Shown here: piece after piece, positions 6,790 through 13,528 of the stretch
How positions within the stretch are numbered: the first letter of the stretch is position 1
Layout of the letters: each line of letters opens with the position of its first letter
From: Bacillota bacterium
GTDB taxonomy: Bacteria; Bacillota; Clostridia; Lachnospirales; Lachnospiraceae
Direction: 5' to 3'
DNA: 13,528 nt
Assembly: GCA_023409835.1 (NCBI GenBank)
Contig: JAEYQV010000083.1
Location: 1-13,528 of the forward strand
The notes under the pieces: model-generated
What the model was told of the DNA's origin: nothing
Database searches by the model: none
What the model saw: only the letters and a program-made list of their open reading frames with translations
Position numbers and translations under genes: made by a program

Positions 6790-6819
6790 GATTGGCTGCC
6801 AAAGGCAGACAATCCGGTT
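6790..6819 (+). repeat. Repeat module A, copy 1 (30 bp)
   Basis: This segment matches 13366-13395 at 28 of 30 bases. It is a palindrome: ATTGGCTGCC (6791-6800) pairs with GGCAGACAAT (6803-6812) with one mismatch, around a short A-rich loop, and AATCCGGTT follows. The CTGCC/GGCAG core resembles the 17-bp palindromes at 773-789 and 1142-1158. Confidence 0.8.
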
Positions 6820-6846
6820 GCGATTGCGGTAGTGGAAGGAGCAATT

Positions 6847-6907
6847 ATATTGACCGAAGGACATAAATGGCAACGAAGCCATAACAGGTTCAAGGGTTGG
6901 TCAATAT
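6847..6907 (+). promoter_or_regulatory. Closed stem with inner hairpin just upstream of gltB
   Basis: ATATTGACC (6847-6855) is the exact reverse complement of 6899-6907, closing a 61-nucleotide domain. Inside it ATGGC (6867-6871) pairs with GCCAT (6878-6882) around the six-base loop AACGAA. The domain ends 18 bases before the gltB ribosome site. The perfect 9-bp closing stem and its position make a cis-regulatory RNA plausible; a protein-binding dyad is an alternative. No known family is recognised. Confidence 0.45.
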
Positions 6908-6937
6908 GATACGAAATTATATAGAAAAGGAAGAGGA

Positions 6938-9900
6938 ATGCTTATGAAGCAGACAATGAGAGAGGAAACAACACAGGTTCCGCAGGGACTTTATGATCCC
7001 AGATTCGAACATGATAATTGCGGTATCGGCGCAGTGGTTCATATGAAAGGTATCAAAACCCATGAGACGGTGGAAAATGCTCTTAAGATTGTAGAAAATC
7101 TGGAACACCGTGCCGGTAAGGATGCGCAGGGACAAACCGGAGACGGTGTTGGAATACTTCTTCAGATCTCCCATAAATTCTTTTCCAAGGTAGTAAAGCC
7201 ACTTGGATTTGAACTGGGTGAGGAGAGAAATTACGGTGTAGGCATGTTTTTCTTTCCTCAGGACGAACTGAGTCGTAATCAAGCCAAGAAAATGTTTGAA
7301 ATCATTGCCACGAAGGAGGGACTTAAATTCCTCGGCTGGAGAGAGGTTCCGAACAAATCACAGATTCTGGGAGAGCGTGCCGTAGCCTGTATGCCCTATA
7401 TCATGCAAGGCTTTATTAAAAAGCCCGCTAATGTAAAGCCGGGTCTGGATTTTGACCGTAAGCTCTATATTGTAAGAAGAATATTTGAACAAAGCAATGA
7501 TAATACCTATGTGGTATCCTTATCCAGCCGTACGATTGTATATAAGGGAATGTTTCTGGTAAAACAGCTCCGTCTCTTCTTTGAAGATCTGCAGGATGTA
7601 AATTACGAGAGCGCGATTGCCATTGTTCATTCCAGATTCTCAACGAATACGAATCCCAGCTGGCAGAGAGCCCATCCGAATCGTATTATCGTTCACAACG
7701 GTGAGATTAATACGATCCGGGGCAATGCCGATAAGATGTTAGCCAGAGAAGAGACCATGGAGTCCGAGCATCTGAAAGGGGAGCTACATAAGGTGCTTCC
7801 GGTAGTCAATACGGAAGGCTCCGACTCTGCTATGCTTGATAACACCCTGGAATTCCTGGTGATGAGCGGCATGGATCTGCCCCTGGCAGTGATGATTACC
7901 ATACCAGAGCCCTGGAGCAATGACTCCGCAATCAGTAGGGAGAAGAGGGATTTCTATCAGTATTATGCTACCATGATGGAGTCCTGGGATGGCCCGGCTT
8001 CGATTCTGTTCTCCGACGGTGATGTGATGGGTGCGGTGCTGGACCGTAACGGACTCAGACCCTCCCGTTATTATATTACCAATGATGATTATGTAATCCT
8101 CTCCTCCGAGGTAGGTGTGCTGGATATTCCTGCGGAGAAGGTCATCAGAAAGGAAAGACTCCGTCCCGGTAAGATGCTACTGGTAGATACTGTTAAGGGC
8201 TGTCTGGTGGATGATGAGGACTTGAAGAGCTATTATGCGAATCGTCAGCCCTATGGTGAGTGGCTGGATACCAATCTGGTTCGTTTAAAGGATCTTCATA
8301 TTCCGAACAAGAAGATTATCGAATACAGTGAGGAAGAGCTCTCCAGATTGCAGAAAGCCTTCGGTTATACCTACGAGGATTACAAAACCACGATTCTTCC
8401 GATGGCTGACAGCGGTCAGGAGGCTGTGGCAGCGATGGGTGTCGATTCTCCGATCCCGGTATTATCAAAGAACAATCCTCCCTTATTCAACTACTTTAAG
8501 CAGCTGTTTGCCCAGGTTACCAATCCCCCGATTGATGCCATCCGGGAAGAGATTGTTACCGCCACCTCTGTCTACATCGGCGAGGATGGCAATCTGCTGG
8601 AGGAGAAGGCAGAGAATTGTAATGTGTTGAAAATCAACAATCCGATTCTGACCAATACGGATCTTCTTAAAATAAAAACCATGAAAAAACCCGGCTTCCG
8701 GGTGGAGGTTATTCCGATGATTTATTATAAGAATACCTCCCTGGAGAAGGCAATCGATCACCTATGCCTGGAGGCTGACCGTTCCTATAAGGAAGGAGCC
8801 AATATCCTGATTCTCTCTGACCGCGGTGTAGACGAGAACCACGTGGCAATTCCCTCCCTACTGGCGGTGTCTGCTCTTCAACAGCATCTGGTACGTACCA
8901 AGAAGAGAACCGCCCTGGCAATGATCGTGGAAAGTGCGGAGCCCAGAGAGGTACACCATTTCGCCTGTTTGTTAGGCTATGGTGCCTGTGCAGTGAATCC
9001 CTACCTGGCACAGGAGACGATCCGTCAGCTGATTAGCAATAATATGCTGGATAAGGATTATTATGCAGCGGTAGATGACTACAACAAGGCTGTGCTGAAG
9101 GGGATTGTTAAGATTGCCTCTAAGATGGGTATCTCGACGATCCAATCCTATCAGGGCTCGAAGATCTTCGAAGCCATCGGTATCAGTAAGGAAGTAATTG
9201 ATAAATACTTTACCGGAACCGTAAGCCGGATTGAGGGGATTACGTTAAAATGTATGGAGAAGCAGGTAGATACTCTCCACTCCCAGGCATTTGATCCGTT
9301 GGGTCTGGAGCTGGATCTGGCTCTTGAGAGCAGCGGCTCCCATAAATTCCGCAGTGGGAAGGAGGAGCATCTCTATAACCCGAAGACAATCCATCTCCTG
9401 CAGCAGTCTACCCGTACCGGCAGCTATGAGATGTTCAAGGAGTATTCGAAGGAGATAACCGCAGAGCAGGAGAAGGTGAACCTGAGAGGTCTTCTGGATA
9501 TTAAATATCCCGAACAGGGAATTGCAATTGAGGAAGTAGAGAGTGTGGAAGCCATCGTGAAGCGGTTTAAAACCGGTGCCATGTCCTATGGCTCCATCTC
9601 TAAGGAAGCCCATGAGGCTCTGGCGATTGCCATGAACCGTCTGGGGGGTAAATCCAACAGCGGTGAGGGCGGTGAGAGCCTGGACCGTCTAAAGCCCGGA
9701 GAGGATGGACTAAACCGTTGCTCCGCAATCAAACAGGTAGCCTCCGGACGCTTTGGTGTTACCTCGGAATATCTGGTCAGTGCCAAGGAGATCCAGATTA
9801 AGATGGCACAGGGAGCAAAGCCCGGAGAAGGCGGACAGCTGCCTGCAGAGAAGGTTTATCCCTGGATTGCCAAGACGAGGCATTCAACCCCCGGTGTAGG

Positions 9901-11503
9901 TCTTATCTCCCCGCCGCCTCATCATGACATCTATTCCATTGAGGATCTGGCACAGCTGATTTATGATTTAAAGAATGCCAATAAGAATGCGAGAATTTCC
10001 GTAAAGCTTGTGTCTGAAGCAGGAGTCGGTACGGTTGCTGCCGGTGTAGCCAAAGCTGGAGCAGGTGTCATCCTGATCTCCGGATATGACGGAGGAACCG
10101 GGGCGGCACCGAGAAATTCCATCTACAATGCCGGTCTTCCTTGGGAGCTTGGCCTGGCTGAGACTCATCAGACCCTGATTATGAATGGACTCCGTAATAA
10201 GGTAGTTATTGAGACAGACGGTAAGCTGATGAGCGGCCGGGATGTATTGATCGCGGCACTGCTCGGAGCAGAGGAATTCGGCTTTGCAACCGCACCATTG
10301 GTAACCTTGGGCTGTGTAATGATGAGGGTATGCAATCTTGATACCTGTCCGGTTGGTGTGGCAACACAGAATCCGGAGCTTCGAAAGAACTTTCACGGTA
10401 AGCCGGAATATGTAGAGAATTTCATGCGCTTCGTAGCCGAAGAGCTGCGGGAATATATGGCTAAGCTGGGCTTTCGGACAGTAGATGAGCTGATCGGACG
10501 AACAGAATTCATAACAATGAAGGAATCGGTTCAAAACGATGAGAGAGCCGCCAAGGTGGACTTGAGCGCGGTTCTTAAGAATCCCTTCGTTGAGAATGGG
10601 CAGAGCATCCACTTTAGTTCCGATCAGGTATATGATTTTGAATTGGAGAATACCGTGGATGAGAGGGTGCTCCTGAATAAATTCAAGCTGCATGATAAGC
10701 ATTCCCAGAAGGTGAAGCTTCAGATAACCAATACGGACCGTACCTTCGGTACCATCCTTGGTTCTGAGATTACCAGAAGATGCGGAACAGAGGTGAAGGA
10801 GGATAACTTCATCATTGAATGCCAGGGCAGTGGTGGCCAGAGCTTTGGCGCCTTTATTCCGACGGGACTCACCATTGAGCTGGAGGGTGACAGTAATGAC
10901 TACTTTGGCAAGGGCCTATCCGGTGGTAAGCTGATCGCATATCCTCCGAAGCTCAGTACCTTCAAAGCGGAAGAGAATATTATCATCGGTAACGTTGCCC
11001 TTTACGGAGCAACCAGCGGGAAAGCCTTCATTAACGGTGTGGCCGGAGAGCGCTTCTGTGTTCGTAATTCCGGTGCAATGGCAGTTGTTGAGGGTGTCGG
11101 TGATCATGGCTGTGAATATATGACCGGCGGAAGGGTTGCAGTCCTTGGCAAGACAGGGAAGAACTTCGCTGCAGGAATGAGCGGCGGCATTGCCTATGTG
11201 TTGGATGAAGGCAGTGATCTGTATAAGAAGCTGAATAAAGGAATGGTATCGTTTGAAGCTGTTACGGAGAAATACGATGTGGCAGAGCTCAAGGATATGA
11301 TCACAGAGCATGTGAAATATACGAATTCTTCAAAGGGCAGAATGATATTGGAAAACTTTAAGGAATACCTTCCAAAATTCAAGAAGATTATTCCTCATGA
11401 TTACAGACGGATGCTACAGACCATCGTGCAGATGGAGGAAAAGGGCTTAAGCAGCGAACAGGCTCAAATTGAAGCATTTTTTGCTAACACCAGGAAAGAA
11501 TAG
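6938..11503 (+). CDS. gltB: Glutamate synthase, large subunit (NADPH-GOGAT alpha)
   Basis: This 1521-residue cytoplasmic enzyme transfers the amide of glutamine to 2-oxoglutarate, giving two glutamates; the length is normal. The N-terminal glutaminase domain (class II amidotransferase, about 28-440) begins at Cys28 in HDNCGIGAVV, so residues 1-27 are a propeptide expected to be removed to free the nucleophile. HSRFSTNTNPSWQ and VHNGEINTIRGN (about 231-262) are its substrate motifs. A central domain (about 480-775) is followed by the FMN/2-oxoglutarate synthase domain (about 830-1200), with MSYGSIS, GGKSNSGEGGE, KPGEGGQLP and SGYDGGTGAAP. Cys1126, Cys1132 and Cys1137 (C-x5-C-x4-C) bind the 3Fe-4S cluster. 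The C-terminal GXGXG beta-helix domain spans about 1255-1460. Start 6938 has AAAGGA at 6926-6931; ATG 6944 with AGAGGA (6932-6937) is an equal alternative. B. subtilis calls this gene gltA. Electrons come from GltD, encoded downstream. Confidence 0.98.
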   Translation: MLMKQTMREETTQVPQGLYDPRFEHDNCGIGAVVHMKGIKTHETVENALKIVENLEHRAGKDAQGQTGDGVGILLQISHKFFSKVVKPLGFELGEERNYGVGMFFFPQDELSRNQAKKMFEIIATKEGLKFLGWREVPNKSQILGERAVACMPYIMQGFIKKPANVKPGLDFDRKLYIVRRIFEQSNDNTYVVSLSSRTIVYKGMFLVKQLRLFFEDLQDVNYESAIAIVHSRFSTNTNPSWQRAHPNRIIVHNGEINTIRGNADKMLAREETMESEHLKGELHKVLPVVNTEGSDSAMLDNTLEFLVMSGMDLPLAVMITIPEPWSNDSAISREKRDFYQYYATMMESWDGPASILFSDGDVMGAVLDRNGLRPSRYYITNDDYVILSSEVGVLDIPAEKVIRKERLRPGKMLLVDTVKGCLVDDEDLKSYYANRQPYGEWLDTNLVRLKDLHIPNKKIIEYSEEELSRLQKAFGYTYEDYKTTILPMADSGQEAVAAMGVDSPIPVLSKNNPPLFNYFKQLFAQVTNPPIDAIREEIVTATSVYIGEDGNLLEEKAENCNVLKINNPILTNTDLLKIKTMKKPGFRVEVIPMIYYKNTSLEKAIDHLCLEADRSYKEGANILILSDRGVDENHVAIPSLLAVSALQQHLVRTKKRTALAMIVESAEPREVHHFACLLGYGACAVNPYLAQETIRQLISNNMLDKDYYAAVDDYNKAVLKGIVKIASKMGISTIQSYQGSKIFEAIGISKEVIDKYFTGTVSRIEGITLKCMEKQVDTLHSQAFDPLGLELDLALESSGSHKFRSGKEEHLYNPKTIHLLQQSTRTGSYEMFKEYSKEITAEQEKVNLRGLLDIKYPEQGIAIEEVESVEAIVKRFKTGAMSYGSISKEAHEALAIAMNRLGGKSNSGEGGESLDRLKPGEDGLNRCSAIKQVASGRFGVTSEYLVSAKEIQIKMAQGAKPGEGGQLPAEKVYPWIAKTRHSTPGVGLISPPPHHDIYSIEDLAQLIYDLKNANKNARISVKLVSEAGVGTVAAGVAKAGAGVILISGYDGGTGAAPRNSIYNAGLPWELGLAETHQTLIMNGLRNKVVIETDGKLMSGRDVLIAALLGAEEFGFATAPLVTLGCVMMRVCNLDTCPVGVATQNPELRKNFHGKPEYVENFMRFVAEELREYMAKLGFRTVDELIGRTEFITMKESVQNDERAAKVDLSAVLKNPFVENGQSIHFSSDQVYDFELENTVDERVLLNKFKLHDKHSQKVKLQITNTDRTFGTILGSEITRRCGTEVKEDNFIIECQGSGGQSFGAFIPTGLTIELEGDSNDYFGKGLSGGKLIAYPPKLSTFKAEENIIIGNVALYGATSGKAFINGVAGERFCVRNSGAMAVVEGVGDHGCEYMTGGRVAVLGKTGKNFAAGMSGGIAYVLDEGSDLYKKLNKGMVSFEAVTEKYDVAELKDMITEHVKYTNSSKGRMILENFKEYLPKFKKIIPHDYRRMLQTIVQMEEKGLSSEQAQIEAFFANTRKE

Positions 11504-11506
11504 GTT

Positions 11507-11699
11507 AGCTGCAAAACCTTTAGTTTGGTGCAATTTGAGGATGTATTGCCATTATCGCCGGAGAAGATTTCCTGCGCCACTCGCACCGATGCGTCATTCA
11601 TGGAGCATGACGCAAAAACGGTGCATAGTTCAGCAGGCAATCTCTCCGCCGACAACGGTACACACATCCCCAAATATATATTAATTGAGTTTTGCAGCT
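11507..11699. repeat. 193-bp near-palindrome between gltB and gltD (MITE-like or structured RNA)
   Basis: Almost the whole gltB-gltD spacer (11504-11735) is one imperfect inverted repeat centred near 11602. The ends AGCTGCAAAAC (11507-11517) and GTTTTGCAGCT (11689-11699) are perfect complements. Inside lie CCTGC/GCAGG (11571-11575, 11633-11637), GCACCG/CGGTGC (11583-11588, 11619-11624) and the apical TGCGTCAT/ATGACGCA (11590-11597, 11607-11614) with a 9-base loop. The outer arms also align with mismatches. TTA occurs directly outside both GCTGCAAAAC-type ends (11505-11507, 11699-11701), as a short target duplication would. No transposase is encoded. It could be a miniature transposable element or a large RNA hairpin affecting gltD expression. 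Confidence 0.75.
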
Positions 11700-11735
11700 T
11701 ATATTAATAATTCCTGAGTTAGAAGGAGGATTTAT

Positions 11736-13238
11736 ATGGGTAAGCCAACAGGTTTTATGGAATATGACAGAGCAGTAAGCCAATGCGAAACACCGAAGGA
11801 ACGCATTAAGCACTTTAATGAATTCCACCAAACTCTGTCTATGGAAGAACGAAAATGCCAGGGAGCCCGATGTATGGACTGCGGAGTACCGTTCTGCCAA
11901 TCCGGACTGATCATCGGAGGGATGACCTCCGGTTGTCCCTTGAATAACTTAATTCCGGAGTGGAACGATTCCATTTTTAGAGGTAATATGGCACAGGCGT
12001 TGAGCCGGTTGATGAAGACAAATAACTTTCCGGAGTTTACCGGCAGGGTATGCCCGGCTCCCTGTGAGCCAGCCTGTACCTGCGGCTTAAACGGTAAACC
12101 GGTAACGATAAAGGAAAATGAAAACACCATCGTGGAGTATGGCTATGAAAAGGGATATCTGAGACCCAACCCTCCGCAGATTAGAACAGGTAAGAAGGTC
12201 GCTGTGATCGGCTCCGGACCCTCCGGTCTGGCTGCAGCCGATCAGCTGAACAAAAGAGGCCACTCGGTTACCGTATACGAGCGATCTGATCGTGTTGGCG
12301 GGCTTATGATGTACGGTATTCCGAACATGAAGCTGGAGAAGCAAATTATCGAGCGCAGGATCGCTATCATGGAGGAGGAAGGGGTTATCTTTATAACCGG
12401 AGCAGATGTTGGCAATAACTTTAAGGCCTCCAAGATCTTAAAGGATTATGACAGTGTAATTCTGGCCTGCGGTGCTTCCAATCCCAGGGATATCAAGGCT
12501 CCCGGCAGGGAAGCAACCGGTATCTACTTTGCGGTGGATTACTTGACAAGTGCGACGAAGGATCTCTTTGAGGCGAACACGACCAGGGCAGCAGCCGTAA
12601 AGGAATTCAAGCTCTCTGCGAGGGATAAGAAGGTATTGGTTATCGGTGGCGGTGACACCGGCAATGATTGCGTCGGCACGGCAATCCGACAGGGAGCGGT
12701 ATCCGTGCTCCAGCTGGAGATGATGCCGAAGGCTCCGGATACCAGAGCGGAGAATAATCCCTGGCCGGAGTGGCCGAAGGTCTGCAAGACGGATTATGGT
12801 CAGGAGGAAGCTGCTTTTTGCTTCGGCGAAGACCCCAGAGTCTATCAGACCACAGTGAAGGAATTCCTTGCAGATGAGAAGGGAAATGTCTGCAAAGTTA
12901 AGATCGTGAAACTGGAAAGTAGATATAATGAAGAGACAAAACGGTTCTCCATGGAAGAGGTGGCAGGAAGTGAGTATGAGACTGAGGTAGATCTGGTTCT
13001 TATCGCAGCCGGCTTCCTGGGAACCCAGTCCTATGTAGCAGAGGCCTTTGGTGTGGAGCTGGATGGCAGGACAAATGTTAAGACTGAGCCCGGTAAATAC
13101 CGAACCAGCATGGATAAGGTATTCACAGCCGGAGACATGCACCGCGGTCAGTCCCTGGTCGTTTGGGCAATCCGTGAAGGCAGGGAGGTAGCGAAGGCAG
13201 TGGACACCCAACTGATGGGCTATAGTAATCTGGCATAA
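11736..13238 (+). CDS. gltD: Glutamate synthase, small subunit (NADPH-GOGAT beta)
   Basis: A 500-residue cytoplasmic flavoprotein that oxidises NADPH on FAD and sends the electrons through two 4Fe-4S clusters to FMN in GltB. The N-terminal Fer4_20-type domain (about 1-140) holds the cluster cysteines in CMDCGVPFC (Cys46, Cys49, Cys54), with Cys67, and in CPAPCEPACTC (Cys106, Cys110, Cys114, Cys116). The FAD-binding GSGPSG (159-164) with YERSDRVGGL downstream, the pyridine-nucleotide fold GGGDTG (304-309), and the C-terminal FAD signature TAGDMHRGQSLVVWAIREG (Asp467) are all intact. Length and order match the family. The start is fixed by the near-ideal ribosome site AGAAGGAGGA (11721-11730). 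It follows gltB by 232 bases, a wider gap than usual, filled by a long inverted repeat; a strong terminator follows. Related proteins (NfnB/SudA, dihydropyrimidine dehydrogenase N-domain) share this fold, but adjacency to gltB decides the call. Confidence 0.97.
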   Translation: MGKPTGFMEYDRAVSQCETPKERIKHFNEFHQTLSMEERKCQGARCMDCGVPFCQSGLIIGGMTSGCPLNNLIPEWNDSIFRGNMAQALSRLMKTNNFPEFTGRVCPAPCEPACTCGLNGKPVTIKENENTIVEYGYEKGYLRPNPPQIRTGKKVAVIGSGPSGLAAADQLNKRGHSVTVYERSDRVGGLMMYGIPNMKLEKQIIERRIAIMEEEGVIFITGADVGNNFKASKILKDYDSVILACGASNPRDIKAPGREATGIYFAVDYLTSATKDLFEANTTRAAAVKEFKLSARDKKVLVIGGGDTGNDCVGTAIRQGAVSVLQLEMMPKAPDTRAENNPWPEWPKVCKTDYGQEEAAFCFGEDPRVYQTTVKEFLADEKGNVCKVKIVKLESRYNEETKRFSMEEVAGSEYETEVDLVLIAAGFLGTQSYVAEAFGVELDGRTNVKTEPGKYRTSMDKVFTAGDMHRGQSLVVWAIREGREVAKAVDTQLMGYSNLA

Positions 13239-13280
13239 GGTAATCTTAAACCAAACAGACAATTCATACAATATAAAATT

Positions 13281-13362
13281 ATCCTCCGTCCTCCTAAGAA
13301 GATTTTTTCGGGATTAATAGAATCCCGTATCTGCTTCTTAAGGAGGCAGGAGGATTTTTATT
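13281..13362 (+). terminator. Rho-independent terminator of the gltBD operon
   Basis: Left arm 13281-13301 (ATCCTCC...CTAAGAAG) pairs almost fully with 13334-13355. A separate perfect 7-bp hairpin, CGGGATT/AATCCCG (13309-13315, 13321-13327), sits inside the loop. The stem is followed by TTTTTATT (13355-13362). It lies 43 bases after the gltD stop. The right arm contains AAGGAGG and AGGAGG, but no start codon follows at a usable distance. Confidence 0.85.
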
Positions 13363-13365
13363 AGC

Positions 13366-13395
13366 GGTTGGCTGCCACAGGCAGACAATCCGGTT
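13366..13395 (+). repeat. Repeat module A, copy 2 (30 bp)
   Basis: This copy differs from 6790-6819 at 2 of 30 bases and keeps the CTGCCACAGGCAG palindromic core. It lies directly after the gltBD terminator and is joined to module B (13394 onward), so A precedes B here. Confidence 0.8.
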
Positions 13396-13431
13396 CATGA
13401 CATGTGTAACGCTTTATCGTTTCCTATTGTT
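13394..13431 (+). repeat. Repeat module B, copy 2 (38 bp)
   Basis: This copy matches 6749-6786 at 33 of 38 bases. The substitutions weaken the hairpin seen in copy 1. It overlaps the end of module A copy 2 by two bases, whereas in copy 1 module B comes before A. Confidence 0.7.
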
Positions 13432-13454
13432 TATATATTAGGAAAAAAACAAGA

Positions 13455-13526
13455 CTATTTCGTTATAGTGGATTTTCTTTTTCCATATACATCAAATGTT
13501 TTCTTCAATGCTCGTTCTGTCGGAAT
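13455..13526 (-). CDS. Possible C-terminal tail of a convergent gene (partial)
   Basis: On the minus strand a frame enters from the right edge and runs 23 codons to a TAG (plus-strand CTA at 13455-13457), ending ALKKTFDVYGKRKSTITK. The charged composition and lysine-rich end look like an ordinary protein tail, and the gltBD terminator ahead of it fits a convergent arrangement. The other two minus-strand frames are closed within about 40 bases of the edge. It is too short to identify and could be chance. Confidence 0.3.
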   Translation of the reverse strand: MPTERALKKTFDVYGKRKSTITK

Positions 13527-13528
13527 AA

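Larger units (their letters stand above)
6690..6937 (+). promoter_or_regulatory. Structured untranslated leader of gltB
   Basis: The gene-free stretch 6600-6937 contains, in order, an A/T-rich promoter region, a 17-bp stem-loop (6699-6741), a hairpin-forming repeat module (6749-6786), a second palindromic repeat module (6790-6819) and a long-range stem (6847-6907) just before the gltB ribosome site (AAAGGA, 6926-6931). I recognise no known riboswitch, T-box or tRNA in it. Glutamate synthase is commonly nitrogen-regulated, so the leader is a candidate place for such control, but no operator could be identified. Confidence 0.45.

Noticed and set aside
6867..6882. ANTAR-antiterminator target hairpin before gltB
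   Set aside because: The loop AACGAA has the A1/G4 pattern of ANTAR hexaloops, but no second hexaloop hairpin and no overlapping terminator could be found.
6897..6925. Second promoter (TTGGTC, 17 bases, TATAGA) close to gltB
   Set aside because: Matches are weak, and transcription would begin inside the ribosome site, giving an almost leaderless message despite a clear Shine-Dalgarno sequence.
9968..10702. A 244-codon minus-strand open frame inside gltB
   Set aside because: The plus strand here encodes the conserved FMN and 3Fe-4S regions of GltB; the antisense frame has no domain or ribosome site and is a shadow of codon bias.
11525..11707. A 60-codon plus-strand open frame in the gltB-gltD spacer
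   Set aside because: It lies entirely within the long inverted repeat, lacks a ribosome site, and its composition follows the palindrome.
12438..13271. A 277-codon minus-strand open frame opposite gltD
   Set aside because: It overlaps conserved NAD(P)H and FAD motifs of GltD on the plus strand and has no recognisable protein features.
6749..13431. CRISPR array or transposon ends formed by the A and B repeat copies
   Set aside because: There are only two copies of each, 6.6 kb apart, without regular spacers, and the block between them is an intact housekeeping operon with no transposase.

Overview
The window looks like a chromosomal segment of a Gram-positive anaerobe of the Clostridia, most like Lachnospiraceae. 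That placement is inference, resting on strong AGGAGG-type ribosome sites, Clostridia-style glutamate synthase proteins, a type IV pilus locus with a giant secreted partner protein, and moderate base composition. All five substantial genes lie on the + strand, in two functional blocks.

Block 1 (1 to 6599) is the end of a type IV pilus-like (minor pilin) gene cluster. It holds the C-terminal part of a PilX-like pilus protein (cut by the left edge), two prepilins with clear class III (prepilin peptidase) signal sequences, and a 1367-residue membrane-anchored extracellular protein. The big protein seems to contain three related Rossmann-like modules and one canonical EF-hand-type calcium loop. 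Genes are separated by 117 to 154 bases. These spacers are unusual: they consist of hairpins, short palindromes and tandem copies of ribosome-site-plus-start-codon cassettes that create tiny leader ORFs.

Block 2 (about 6655 to 13362) is the NADPH-type glutamate synthase (GOGAT) operon: a promoter, a structured leader of about 250 nucleotides, gltB (large subunit), a 193-base near-palindrome, gltD (small subunit) and a strong rho-independent terminator. The two proteins together turn glutamine plus 2-oxoglutarate into two glutamates, using electrons that enter at GltD and pass through FeS clusters and FMN in GltB. All expected cofactor motifs are present.

The most unusual content lies between and inside the genes. 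(a) A family of 17-bp palindromes with CTGCCAC-like arms occurs in an intergenic spacer and as an in-frame 21-bp tandem triplicate inside the first gene. (b) Two repeat modules (30 bp and 38 bp) occur together at two sites 6.6 kb apart, in swapped order. (c) Translation-start cassettes are duplicated ahead of both prepilins. (d) A 193-base imperfect inverted repeat splits gltB from gltD. At the right edge there may be the C-terminal tail of a convergent minus-strand gene. No rRNA, tRNA, CRISPR array or transposase gene was seen.
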